Shown: positions 33,595 through 43,506 of the stretch, piece after piece
Layout: each line of letters begins with the position of its first letter
Position numbering within the stretch: position 1 is the stretch's first letter
Origin: Bradyrhizobium tropiciagri
GTDB taxonomy: Bacteria > Pseudomonadota > Alphaproteobacteria > Rhizobiales > Xanthobacteraceae
Assembly (NCBI RefSeq): GCF_018130545.1
Contig: NZ_JAFCKF010000006.1
Span: 248,001 to 312,000, forward strand
Length of the DNA: 64,000 nucleotides
Direction: 5' to 3'
Notes under the pieces: model-generated
Databases searched by the model: none
Told to the model about the DNA's origin: nothing
The model's input: the letters and a program-made list of their open reading frames with translations, nothing else
Translations under genes and position numbers: made by a program

Positions 33595-34512
33595 ATGGCT
33601 CCTAAATCAGATACCATGATGACACTCGCCATACATGATCAGCGCCTGGCCAAGCCGGGCCTCCAGAGCGCCGCCCTGCGCGACTACGATTCGGTGCGGC
33701 GCGCCATCGCGTTCATCTCCGAGCATTGGCGCACGCAGCCGACCATCGAAGCGATGGCCGACGCCGCCGCCGTCACGCCGGATGAACTCCACCATCTGTT
33801 CCGCCGCTGGGCCGGGCTGACGCCGAAGGCCTTCATGCAGGCGCTGACGCTCGATCACGCCAAGAACCTGCTGCGTGATTCCGCCAGCGTGCTCGACGCG
33901 GCGCTCGACTCCGGGCTTTCAGGGCCGGGACGGCTGCACGACCTGTTCGTGACGCATGAGGCGATGTCGCCGGGCGAATGGAAGACCGGTGGCGGCGGCA
34001 TGACGCTGCGCTATGGCTTCCACCCCTCGCCGTTCGGCACCGCGATCGTGATCGCGACCGATCGCGGGCTCGCGGGGCTTGCCTTCGCCGACCCCGGCGA
34101 CGAGCAGACTGCATTTGCCGACATGACGCGGCGCTGGCCAAATGCGACCTATGTCGAGGACATCGACGGCACCAGCGCACTTGCGCAGCGCGTGTTCGAT
34201 ACGAAGCTGTGGCGCGCTGACCAGCCGCTCCGCGTCGTGCTGATCGGCACCGATTTCGAGGTGCGGGTCTGGGAGACCCTGCTCAAGATCCCGATGGGCC
34301 GTGCGGTGAGCTATTCCGACATCGCCTGCAAGATCAGCAATCCGAAGGCCTCGCGCGCCGTCGGTGCCGCGGTCGGCCGCAATCCGGTGTCGTTCGTGGT
34401 GCCCTGCCATCGCGCACTCGGCAAGAGCGGCGCGCTGACCGGCTATCACTGGGGCATCACCCGCAAGCAGGCGATGCTCGGCTGGGAAGCCGGCCAGGTC
34501 GGCTTGCACTAA
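33595..34512 (+). CDS. AraC-type HTH fused to methylated-DNA-cysteine S-methyltransferase
   Basis: A 305-residue protein combining two halves of Ada. Residues ~28-130 are an AraC-type helix-turn-helix domain (ALRDYDSVRRAIAFISEHWR, then DELHHLFRRWAGLTPKAFMQ), and residues ~140-305 are an O6-methylguanine-DNA methyltransferase with acceptor Cys271 in VVPCHRAL and the helix VWETLLKIPMGRAVSYSD. The phosphotriester-sensing Cys domain of Ada is missing, so any methylation-triggered gene activation must differ from Ada. ATG 33595 is chosen; MMTLAIHD at 33616 is possible, while TTG 33565 starts inside the repeat. Confidence 0.9.
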   Translation: MAPKSDTMMTLAIHDQRLAKPGLQSAALRDYDSVRRAIAFISEHWRTQPTIEAMADAAAVTPDELHHLFRRWAGLTPKAFMQALTLDHAKNLLRDSASVLDAALDSGLSGPGRLHDLFVTHEAMSPGEWKTGGGGMTLRYGFHPSPFGTAIVIATDRGLAGLAFADPGDEQTAFADMTRRWPNATYVEDIDGTSALAQRVFDTKLWRADQPLRVVLIGTDFEVRVWETLLKIPMGRAVSYSDIACKISNPKASRAVGAAVGRNPVSFVVPCHRALGKSGALTGYHWGITRKQAMLGWEAGQVGLH

Positions 34513-34546
34513 GCACCTCAAGCTAAACAGAGCGTCCAGTCTCTCA

Positions 34547-34678
34547 CCGTCACCCTGAGGAGCGCAAAGCGCGTCTCGAAGGGTCGACGGCCCGACTGGT
34601 GGCCGTGCATCCTTCGAGACGCGCGCAAGAGCGTGCTCCTCCAGCGACAAAGGCGAAGCCTTTGCGCGGGGATGACGG
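34547..34678. repeat. Palindromic repeat, CTGAGGAG...TCTCGAAGG family
   Basis: GCGCGTCTCGAAGG (34569-34582) pairs perfectly over 14 bp with CCTTCGAGACGCGC (34611-34624). Outer parts CACCCTGAGGAGCGC and GAGCGTGCTCCTC are loosely mirrored too. It lies between the convergent MGMT and gpmA genes and may end both transcripts. Only one clear copy is in the window. Confidence 0.8.
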
Positions 34679-34693
34679 GATTGATCGCGTCGC

Positions 34694-35317
34694 TTAGCCC
34701 GCCAGATCGACCTTCGACGCAACAGTGGAATCGGCGTTGAGCCGATAGACCACCGGCGCACCGGTTGCGAGTTCGCGCTTGAGGATCTGCTCCGGCGTCA
34801 GCTTCTCCAGCACCATGATCAGCGCGCGGAGCGAATTGCCGTGGGCGGCGATCAGCGTGCGCTGGCCGCGCAGCACGCCGGGCAGGATCTCCTGCACGTA
34901 ATAGGGCAGCGTGCGCGCCAGCGTGTCCTTCAGGCTTTCGCCACCGGGCGGCGGCACGTCGTAGGAGCGGCGCCAGATCAGCACCTGATCCTCGCCCCAC
35001 TTCTTGCGGGCGTCGTCCTTGTTGAGGCCGGAGAGATCGCCGTAGTCGCGCTCATTGAGCGCGAGATTCTTCGTGGTCGGCAGTCCGGTCTGGCCGATCT
35101 GCTCCAGCATCAGCTTCAGCGTGTGCTGCGCGCGGGTGAGATCGGAGGTGAAGGCGACATCGAACGACAGGCCCTGCGCCTTCAGCTTGCGGCCGGCGTC
35201 GTTGGCCTCGGCGATGCCCTGCTCGGTGAGGTCGGGGTCCTTCCACCCGGTGAACAGGTTCTTCAGATTCCAGTCGCTCTGACCGTGACGAACGAGCACA
35301 AGAAGACGATCACTCAT
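34694..35317 (-). CDS. gpmA: 2,3-bisphosphoglycerate-dependent phosphoglycerate mutase
   Basis: A 207-residue glycolytic enzyme interconverting 3- and 2-phosphoglycerate through a phosphohistidine. The signature [12 protein letters not shown] gives the RHG catalytic His at residue 11; [14 protein letters not shown] supplies the second active-site His. [13 protein letters not shown] and [20 protein letters not shown] are substrate-loop segments. It is shorter than the E. coli enzyme but typical for alphaproteobacteria. ATG 35317 fits the family start. dapB lies 47 nt upstream on the same strand. Confidence 0.95.
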   Translation of the reverse strand: MSDRLLVLVRHGQSDWNLKNLFTGWKDPDLTEQGIAEANDAGRKLKAQGLSFDVAFTSDLTRAQHTLKLMLEQIGQTGLPTTKNLALNERDYGDLSGLNKDDARKKWGEDQVLIWRRSYDVPPPGGESLKDTLARTLPYYVQEILPGVLRGQRTLIAAHGNSLRALIMVLEKLTPEQILKRELATGAPVVYRLNADSTVASKVDLAG

Positions 35318-35364
35318 TTCAGATTCCGTTTTCGCTTGGCTGGATTTGATCTCGTCGAGCGGTC

Positions 35365-36177
35365 TCAGTCGCTCAGGCCGAGGACGTCGGTCATCGAATA
35401 CATGCCGGGCTTCTTGCCGTGCGCCCACAGCGCCGCCTTCAGCGCGCCCTGCGCGAACAGCGCGCGATCTTCGGCATGGTGCGCCAGCGTGATGCGCTCC
35501 GACGGGCCGGCAAAGATCACGCTGTGATCGCCGGCCGCGGTGCCGCCGCGCAACGAGGCAAAGCCGATATCACCCGCACGCCGCGCGCCGGTCAGGCCAT
35601 CGCGGCCGCGTGCCGAATGCTGCTCCAATGCGATCTTGCGGCCGGCGGCAGCGGCCTCGCCGAGCATCAAGGCGGTGCCTGACGGCGCATCGATCTTGGA
35701 CTTGTGGTGCAGCTCGAGAATTTCGATGTCAAAGCTCTGGTCGAGCGACTGCGCGACGCGCTTGACCAGTGCGGCAAGCAGATTGACGCCGAGGCTCATA
35801 TTGCCCGACTTCACCACGATGGCGCGATTGGTGACGCTGCGGATCACCGCGTCGTCGGACGGTGACAGGCCGGTGGTGCCGATGACATGAACGAGGCCGC
35901 GCTCGGCCGCGATCGCGACATTGGCGATGGTCGCGGCCGGCACGGTGAAATCCAGGATACCGTCGGCATTGGCCGACATCGACCACAGGTCGGCCGACAG
36001 CTTGACCCCATTGGCCGGGAGGCCGGCGAGCACGCCGGCGTCCTTGCCGAGCAGCTCCGATCCCGGCGCCTCCAGCGCACCCACCAGCACCGCCCCCGGG
36101 GTTTCGTCAATCACCCGCACCAGCGTACGGCCCATCCGGCCGCCGGCTCCCGCAACAATCAGACGCATGTCAGCCAT
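35365..36177 (-). CDS. dapB: 4-hydroxy-tetrahydrodipicolinate reductase
   Basis: A 270-residue enzyme of lysine and diaminopimelate synthesis. The N-terminal dinucleotide-binding motif is [16 protein letters not shown], and the active-site signature [16 protein letters not shown] contains the catalytic His pair and Lys. [16 protein letters not shown], before it, is also typical. Sequence and length are ordinary. It runs in the same direction as gpmA; the DUF1330 gene lies 65 nt before its start. Confidence 0.97.
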   Translation of the reverse strand: MADMRLIVAGAGGRMGRTLVRVIDETPGAVLVGALEAPGSELLGKDAGVLAGLPANGVKLSADLWSMSANADGILDFTVPAATIANVAIAAERGLVHVIGTTGLSPSDDAVIRSVTNRAIVVKSGNMSLGVNLLAALVKRVAQSLDQSFDIEILELHHKSKIDAPSGTALMLGEAAAAGRKIALEQHSARGRDGLTGARRAGDIGFASLRGGTAAGDHSVIFAGPSERITLAHHAEDRALFAQGALKAALWAHGKKPGMYSMTDVLGLSD

Positions 36178-36242
36178 GGCTCACCTCTGAAAGCCGTATA
36201 GCGAGCCATGGCTGTTCCGGCAACCGAGCCGGCTGCCGCCGA

Positions 36243-36545
36243 TCAGGGCTGCGGGCCGTCATAGCCCTCGATGATGATGAGATCGGCGATCGAGTGCGGC
36301 TGCCGCACCTTGATGTTGGCCTGGTATTCCGGCGAATTGTAGCAGGCCATCGCGGTCGCATAATCGGGGAATTCGATCACGACGTTGCGGGAGCGGCTCT
36401 GGCCCTCGACGCAATTGAGCTGGCCGCCGCGCACCACATAACGGCCGCCGAACTTCTTGAAGATTGCAAGGTTGGCGACTGCGTAGGGCTTGTAACCCTC
36501 GTCATTGTGAACGTCGACGCGTCCAATCCAGTATCCCTTCGCCAT
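36243..36545 (-). CDS. DUF1330 domain-containing protein
   Basis: A 100-residue protein with a dimeric alpha-beta-barrel (ferredoxin-like) fold. It shows the family pattern: MAKGYWIGRVDVHNDEGYKP, FKKFGGRYVVRGG, RNVVIEFPDYATAMACYNS and a final hydrophobic strand (SIADLIIIEGYDG). DUF1330 proteins have no established function and are common next to metabolic genes. It lies between pyrF and dapB on the same strand, 23 nt downstream of the pyrF stop, and is probably transcribed with pyrF. Confidence 0.88.
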   Translation of the reverse strand: MAKGYWIGRVDVHNDEGYKPYAVANLAIFKKFGGRYVVRGGQLNCVEGQSRSRNVVIEFPDYATAMACYNSPEYQANIKVRQPHSIADLIIIEGYDGPQP

Positions 36546-36568
36546 CTGTCTTCTCCCTTGTTGTTGGT

Positions 36569-37279
36569 TCAGGCGAGCGCCTGGGCGATCTCGGTGTGAA
36601 TGGCTTCGGCGGCGGCCTTCGGATCGGCGGCTTCCAGCACCGGACGGCCGACCACCAGATAGTCGGCGCCGGCCGCAATGGCGCGGGCCGGCGTCATGAT
36701 GCGTTTCTGGTCGCCGGTCGCCGAGCCCGCGGGGCGGATGCCTGGGGTCACCAGGTTCATCTGATCGCCGACGATCTTGCGCAGGGCGGCGGCTTCCTCG
36801 GGCGAGCTGACGAGGCCGTCGACACCGAGCGCCTGCGCCTGCCTGGCACGCGCCTCGACCAGCTCGGAGACGTTGAGGCGGTAGCCCGCCGCATGCAGAT
36901 CGCTGTCGTCGTAGGAGGTCAGCACCGTCACCGCGAGGATTTTCAGGCCGGAGCCAGCGCGGGCTTCGACCGCCGCCTTCATGGTCTGCGGATAGGCATG
37001 CACGGTGAGGAAGGTTGCGCCGAGACCGGCGACGCTTTCGACGCCGCGCGCGACCGTGTTGCCGATGTCGTGCATCTTGAGATCGAGAAAGACCTTCTTG
37101 CCGCTGCCGGCAAGCTGCTTCGCCAGCGTAAGGCCGCCGGCATAACCGAGCTGGTAGCCGATCTTGTAAAAGGTGACGCTGTCGCCGAGCCTGTCGATCA
37201 TCGCCTCGGCGCTCGCGACCGACGGCAGATCGAGCGCCGCAATCAACCGGTCTCTGGGTGCGATCTTGGCTGGCTGCAT
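36569..37279 (-). CDS. pyrF: Orotidine 5'-phosphate decarboxylase
   Basis: A 236-residue TIM-barrel enzyme making UMP in the last step of pyrimidine synthesis. The catalytic Asp-Lys-Asp network is in [19 protein letters not shown], and phosphate-binding residues are in [10 protein letters not shown] and [11 protein letters not shown]. The N terminus ([17 protein letters not shown]) is typical of the short bacterial form. It starts 6 nt after the stop of the FMN reductase gene, so both are in one operon with DUF1330 behind them. Confidence 0.96.
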   Translation of the reverse strand: MQPAKIAPRDRLIAALDLPSVASAEAMIDRLGDSVTFYKIGYQLGYAGGLTLAKQLAGSGKKVFLDLKMHDIGNTVARGVESVAGLGATFLTVHAYPQTMKAAVEARAGSGLKILAVTVLTSYDDSDLHAAGYRLNVSELVEARARQAQALGVDGLVSSPEEAAALRKIVGDQMNLVTPGIRPAGSATGDQKRIMTPARAIAAGADYLVVGRPVLEAADPKAAAEAIHTEIAQALA

Positions 37280-37285
37280 GTCACC

Positions 37286-37864
37286 TCACATCATGCGTTG
37301 GGAATGGTCGATCAGCTGTCGCACCAGCGCGCGCATCGCGTCGATATCGCCCTGGTGCTTCAGACGGTCCATATCGTCATAGGCCTGCTCGGCGAATGAC
37401 AGCGCGAGCTGGTTCGGGATCACGCTTGCCTGGCACGCCGACAGGATCAGGCGCAGCGCCGCCAGCGCGCGCGTGCCGCCGAGCCGGTTGCCGGATGCGG
37501 ATGCGATCGCGAAGGCGCGGCCGTGGAACACCTGGCCGCGGGCCTCCTGCGGATCCTGCACGCGGCTGATCCAGTCGATGGTGTTCTTCACCAGCGCCGG
37601 CACCGAGGAATTATATTCGGGCGTCACGATCAGCACGCCGTGATGGGCGCCGATCATCCGCTTCAGATTGACGGCGTGCTGCGGCACGCCCGATTTCGCC
37701 TGCAGGTCGCCGTCATAGATCGGCAGCGGAAAATCGCCGAGCGAGATGCGGGTGACGTCGGCGCCAAGCTGCGCCAATTCATGCGCCAGCACAGCGGCCA
37801 GCTTCGCGTTGAGCGAGCCGGATCGAAGCGATCCCGGGATCACGAGGATTTTCAGCGCGGACAT
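37286..37864 (-). CDS. NADPH-dependent FMN reductase family protein
   Basis: A 192-residue flavodoxin-fold oxidoreductase. The FMN phosphate loop is PGSLRSGSLNAKLA, and IVTPEYNSSVPALVKNTIDW is the isoalloxazine-binding GT/PEYN signature of the NADPH-dependent FMN reductase/quinone reductase group. It likely reduces flavin, quinone, azo or metal substrates in the cytoplasm. ATG 37864 (MSALKILVIPG) matches the family start; the upstream frame does not. It is the first gene of the pyrF unit. Confidence 0.9.
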   Translation of the reverse strand: MSALKILVIPGSLRSGSLNAKLAAVLAHELAQLGADVTRISLGDFPLPIYDGDLQAKSGVPQHAVNLKRMIGAHHGVLIVTPEYNSSVPALVKNTIDWISRVQDPQEARGQVFHGRAFAIASASGNRLGGTRALAALRLILSACQASVIPNQLALSFAEQAYDDMDRLKHQGDIDAMRALVRQLIDHSQRMM

Positions 37865-37948
37865 TCTGTAATCGCTGGTGCAGGGCGTACCCAGCGCGAC
37901 GGCGCTGGCGAGCATTTGCTTTGAAAATGCTCTTAGCTAAGATTCTGC

Positions 37949-37993
37949 GCGTATTCCATGCGCAAAACCGGTACCCACTTTTGCGGAATACGC
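37949..37993. repeat. Palindromic repeat, CGGTACCCACTTTT core, abutting pmtA stop
   Basis: GCGTATTCC at the left end and GGAATACGC at the right end flank GCAAAACCGGTACCCACTTTTGC. The core is that of 33520-33564, with different outer arms. It ends one base before the pmtA stop codon (37995-37997), so it is effectively the 3' end of that gene. Confidence 0.8.
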
Positions 37994-37994
37994 G

Positions 37995-38597
37995 TCAGCC
38001 CTTGCGATACACCCAGACCCGCGCGGGCGGAAGGTTCATCCAGATCCGCTCGGAGGCCTCTGTGGACACGCCCGGCAGCGACTTTGGAATCGGGGGAGCC
38101 ACCGAATAGGTAAACTGGACGAAGGGCGCGCCCGGCGCCAACGCCAGGAAGGCGTCGCGGATCAGCTTCAGGCGGGTCAGCATCGGCTTGGTGACCAACG
38201 GCAGACCCGAGACCACAGCAGAGGCCGGAGACTTCATGACATCCCACAGCGTATCGCGCAGCCTGTACGCGTCACCCTGGACCACCTTGGCCTGCGGATA
38301 GCGTTCGCGCAGCAGCGCGCAGAAGCCGGGATTGTATTCGACCAGCACGAGTCGCTTCTGATCGACGCCGTGCTCGATCAGCGCGTTGGTGATCGCACCG
38401 GTGCCGGGTCCAAGTTCGACAACCGGCCCTTCGGCTTCGGGATCAACATATTGCGCCATGGTGCGCGCAAGCAGCCGTCCGGACGGCATCACCGCGCCCA
38501 TGTGCAGCGGCTTCTCGATCCATGAACGGAGGAAACGAACCTCGTCGTCGAGACGGAGGGGCTTCTTCGACGCACGCACGGACGATTGCAGAGGCAT
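37995..38597 (-). CDS. pmtA: Phospholipid N-methyltransferase (PmtA type)
   Basis: A 200-residue SAM-dependent methyltransferase that turns phosphatidylethanolamine into phosphatidylcholine at the inner membrane, a lipid important for plant-associated rhizobia. SAM motif I is VVELGPGTGAITNALIEHG, similar to KsgA-type enzymes, as for the rhizobial PmtA group. LRSWIEKPLHMGAVMPSG precedes it and VVSGLPLVTKP is motif IV. The N terminus is basic (SSVRASKKPLRLD), suited to lipid surfaces. ATG 38597 is chosen over 38624. A palindromic repeat abuts its stop. Confidence 0.85.
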   Translation of the reverse strand: MPLQSSVRASKKPLRLDDEVRFLRSWIEKPLHMGAVMPSGRLLARTMAQYVDPEAEGPVVELGPGTGAITNALIEHGVDQKRLVLVEYNPGFCALLRERYPQAKVVQGDAYRLRDTLWDVMKSPASAVVSGLPLVTKPMLTRLKLIRDAFLALAPGAPFVQFTYSVAPPIPKSLPGVSTEASERIWMNLPPARVWVYRKG

Positions 38598-38697
38598 GTC
38601 GCTACCAGGCGGGACCGCGCACAATCGAGCGGTTGTCAGAAAACAGTCATAAACACGTATAGATCGAAGTCGTTACGGTCAAGCAGAACGACTGCGG

Positions 38698-39825
38698 CTA
38701 GGCGGATCGGTTTCCGAAGAAGTCCTTGACCTTAGAGAAGAAACCCGCAGCCTCCGGCTGGGTCGCGCCGGACGACAGTTTTTCGAACTCCATCAGCAAT
38801 TCTTGCTGCTTCTTGGTCAGATTCTGCGGAGTTTCGACCACAACCTGGACATACATGTCGCCGGTCTGGCGCGAGCGCAGCACCGGCATGCCCTTTGATG
38901 CAATGCGGAATCGACGGCTGGACTGAGTGCCGGCCGGCACCTTCACCTTGGTCTTGCCCTTGTCGATGGTCGGCACGTCGAATTCGCCGCCGAGCGCTGC
39001 GGTCACCATCGAGATCGGCACGCGGCAATGCAGGTCGGCGCCGTCGCGCTGAAAGAACTGGTGCGTGGTCAGCGACAGGAAGATGTAGAGATCGCCGGGC
39101 GGTCCGCCGCGAACACCGGCCTCGCCTTCGCCGGCGAGACGGATGCGGGTGCCGTCCTCGACTCCCGGAGGAATGTTGACCGACAGCGTGCGCTCGCGCG
39201 TCACCCGGCCAGAACCGGCGCAGGAGGCGCAGGCGTCCTCGATCATCTGGCCGCGGCCCTGACAGCCGGGGCAAGTCCGCTCCAGCGTGAAGAAGCCCTG
39301 GGCCTGCCGGATACGGCCGGCGCCGCCGCAATGCGAGCAGGTCTTCGGCTTGGTGCCGGCCTTGGCGCCGGTGCCCGAGCAGGATTCGCAGGTGACCGAG
39401 ACCGGGATCTCGATCTGCGCGGTCTTGCCCTGGAAGGCCTCCTCGAGCGTGATCTCCATGTTGTAGCGCAGGTCGGCGCCGCGTTCGCGGCCGCCGCTGC
39501 GGCGCTGCCCGGCCATGCCGAACAGATCCTCGAAGATGTCGGAGAAGGATGAGGCGAAGCCGGCGCCGAAGCCGGGGCCGCCGCCGCCCATGCCCTGCTC
39601 GAAGGCGGCATGGCCGAAGCGGTCATAGGCGGCGCGCTTGTCGCCGTCCTTCAGCACTTCATAGGCTTCGTTGATTTCCTTGAACCGGACTTCGCTGGAG
39701 GCGTCGCCCGGATTCTTGTCCGGATGCCATTTCATCGCGAGCTTGCGGAAAGCCGATTTCAGCTTGGTCTCGTCCGCGTTCCGCTCGACCTCGAGGGTCT
39801 CGTAATAGCAGCGCTTGGTGGACAT
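38698..39825 (-). CDS. dnaJ: Chaperone protein DnaJ
   Basis: A 375-residue Hsp40 that delivers substrates to DnaK and triggers its ATPase. Domain order is complete: J domain ([23 protein letters not shown] in [10 protein letters not shown]), Gly/Phe linker ([17 protein letters not shown]), four zinc-finger repeats CxxCxGxG ([32 protein letters not shown]) and the C-terminal substrate-binding part. It lies 176 nt downstream of dnaK on the same strand, with a hairpin in between, and probably shares dnaK transcripts. Confidence 0.97.
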   Translation of the reverse strand: MSTKRCYYETLEVERNADETKLKSAFRKLAMKWHPDKNPGDASSEVRFKEINEAYEVLKDGDKRAAYDRFGHAAFEQGMGGGGPGFGAGFASSFSDIFEDLFGMAGQRRSGGRERGADLRYNMEITLEEAFQGKTAQIEIPVSVTCESCSGTGAKAGTKPKTCSHCGGAGRIRQAQGFFTLERTCPGCQGRGQMIEDACASCAGSGRVTRERTLSVNIPPGVEDGTRIRLAGEGEAGVRGGPPGDLYIFLSLTTHQFFQRDGADLHCRVPISMVTAALGGEFDVPTIDKGKTKVKVPAGTQSSRRFRIASKGMPVLRSRQTGDMYVQVVVETPQNLTKKQQELLMEFEKLSSGATQPEAAGFFSKVKDFFGNRSA

Positions 39826-39935
39826 CCTTCAATTCCGTCCGAAGTTCGTGGCCATCGCCCAGGACCAGGCGTGCAAGAACTGCGCTTGCAAGGATTGCGC
39901 CTGTCTCGAAGATGCAGCGATCGCCTTAAAGAAAA

Positions 39936-39987
39936 ATGACCCCCACTCCTCCGAGACGCCTGGCGTGCTCATTGGTGTGAGGGTCAT
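39936..39987 (-). promoter_or_regulatory. Inverted repeat between dnaK and dnaJ
   Basis: ATGACCC (39936-39942) and GGGTCAT (39981-39987) pair perfectly, with further pairing around CCAC/GTGTG inside. It lies 14 nt beyond the dnaK stop on the transcribed strand and lacks a clear U tract, so an mRNA-processing or partial-termination role is as likely as a terminator. Confidence 0.45.
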
Positions 39988-40001
39988 GATCGAAAATCCG
40001 C

Positions 40002-41903
<1,902 letters not shown>

Positions 41904-42480
41904 GGTTTTGATATCCTCTTTGCTACGGCAGGTTGGTTGGGCCCTGACGGCGCTCCGTACCGAACCCCCAGACGTTCACATACTCGCGATATTGCGACGG
42001 TGAGCCTGATATAGGAGAGAGGGTCCTGCCCGCAAGGACTGGACGCAACGTTGAGGCCTGAAAAGACTGACGTTTGAAAGATTGTGTCAGTCCGCCCGCG
42101 ACATCGGTTCAAGCCCAGCACGACTGCCGGCCAAGTTAACAAATCGGCAATGATGCCGGCCGCCGTCGACCATGAATGTCCACGACGCGACGTCTGCGCT
42201 GTTGAGTGAACGCTCACAAACGTCGTATGCGAGAGCGGCGCATCGGTCGAGGGCGCGCTGTTTGGCCGCTGGCCACTCCTCTTGGAAACGTCGGGAAACT
42301 GCAAAGTGCCTGCCAATCAGGGCGAAAAGCCCATGGAATCGGGCCTGCAGACCCGGAGCGGAGATTTGGCGGCCTGTTGCAGGGCCATCAAAACCGCTAA
42401 AAGCGGTCCGACTGAAAGAGGCCATCCAGCCCTGCACCGGCCCCGTTGCGCGGCCACCAAGCAAAACCGGTAGATCCCCC
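41904..42480. other. Gap between dnaK and exported hypothetical gene
   Basis: This 577-bp divergent gap holds the dnaK leader and its candidate sigma-32 promoter (42009-42036). The remaining 440 bp upstream of the gene at 42481 contain open frames on both strands but none with a ribosome-binding site or recognisable protein. I see no repeat element here. Confidence 0.5.
42009..42036 (-). promoter_or_regulatory. Candidate sigma-32 (RpoH) promoter of dnaK
   Basis: On the minus strand CTTGCG (42036-42031), 16 nt, CTATAT (42014-42009), resembling alphaproteobacterial heat-shock promoters (CTTG...CCATAT type). Transcription would start near 42002, giving a leader of about 100 nt. A similar site precedes grpE at 44885-44913. 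Confidence 0.55.
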
Positions 42481-43416
42481 ATGACGCCTTTTCGAGTTCT
42501 CGTTGCGGTTGCCTTGCTGATTGCTGCCACCTGTCGTGGCTTTGCCGCCGACGTGGTGTTTCCGCCGGGCGCGCATGTCGGTATGAAACCGCTGGTGGGC
42601 CTCGTCCGCGCCAAGTCGTTCATCGGCTTCGAGACCGAGGACCAGGGCGTCAAGGTCCTGATCGCCGACCTGCCGGCGGACGCCTACAACGAGGTCGTGA
42701 CCGCCTTCAAGGCCAACCCCGCCGGCACCGGAAACATCAAGCCCGAGAGCCTCGAGACGCCGGCCGGCCTCGCCTATTACACCGTCGAGAGCGCGCGCGA
42801 CGGCGCCAGCAATGTACGGCGCTATTCCATGATCCTGCCGGGACCGACCTTCTCCGGCTATGTCGCGGTGCAGGTGCCGGAGAACGCGAGCAAGATCTAC
42901 ACCGACGACGCCGTGCGGCAGATGTTCGCCACGGCCCAGATCCGCAACGAGGTGCCGGTCGACGAGCAGCTCGGCATGATGCCGTTCAAGGTCACCGAGC
43001 TCTCAGGTTTCAAGAATGTCCGCATGCTGGCGCCGGGCGCAGCCCTGCTGCTCGCCGATGGCGACGAGAAGAGCCTCGAGACCAAGCCCTTCATGCTGCT
43101 CGGCATCATCGGCTCGGCCCCGGCCACGCCCGATGATCGCGGCCGTTTCGCCCAGCAGATCGCCACCACGATCCCCGGCGTGCGCGACGGTCGCATCACC
43201 ATGTCCGAGCCGATCCGGATCGACGGTCAGCCCGGCTTCGAGACCCGGATCGACGCCGTCAGCGGCAAGGACAACACCCCAGTGACCATCGTGCAGTGGC
43301 TGCGGTTCGGCGCGCAAACGTCGATGCGCGTCATCGGCAGCTCGCCGCGCACCGACTGGGAGACCGCCTTCCCGCGCTTCCGCGCGGTGCGCGACGGCAT
43401 CCAGCCGCGCGGCTGA
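42481..43416 (+). CDS. Exported hypothetical protein
   Basis: A 311-residue protein with a clear signal peptide (MTPFRVLVAVALLIAATCRG, cut near GFAAD); the Cys is not in a proper lipobox context, so it should be a soluble periplasmic protein. The mature part is alpha/beta with PPGAHVGMKPLVGLVRAKSF, a repeated strand-helix pattern, and a C-terminal half (RIDGQPGFETRIDAVSG, TIVQWLRFG). I do not recognise a family. ATG 42481 starts the signal peptide; the longer upstream frame is spurious. It precedes the exported nicotinamidase gene by 90 nt on the same strand. Confidence 0.75.
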   Translation: MTPFRVLVAVALLIAATCRGFAADVVFPPGAHVGMKPLVGLVRAKSFIGFETEDQGVKVLIADLPADAYNEVVTAFKANPAGTGNIKPESLETPAGLAYYTVESARDGASNVRRYSMILPGPTFSGYVAVQVPENASKIYTDDAVRQMFATAQIRNEVPVDEQLGMMPFKVTELSGFKNVRMLAPGAALLLADGDEKSLETKPFMLLGIIGSAPATPDDRGRFAQQIATTIPGVRDGRITMSEPIRIDGQPGFETRIDAVSGKDNTPVTIVQWLRFGAQTSMRVIGSSPRTDWETAFPRFRAVRDGIQPRG

Positions 43417-43466
43417 CCGGCCGTTCGCAAAGATTCGGACTTCCGCAGGTCCACGAACGGAACTAG

Positions 43467-43500
43467 CCTCCTCGCGCTGTAATCACACAAAGCGAGGAGG
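43467..43500 (+). promoter_or_regulatory. Hairpin covering the pncA ribosome-binding site
   Basis: CCTCCTCGC (43467-43475) pairs perfectly with GCGAGGAGG (43492-43500) across a 16-nt loop. The right arm is the Shine-Dalgarno sequence of the nicotinamidase gene (ATG 43507), so folding would block ribosome access. It could equally weakly terminate the upstream transcript. Confidence 0.5.
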
Positions 43501-43506
43501 GGCGCG

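Noticed and set aside
42087-42653. Open frames in the dnaK upstream gap
   Set aside because: No ribosome-binding site, no recognisable fold; one runs antisense into the signal peptide of the next gene.
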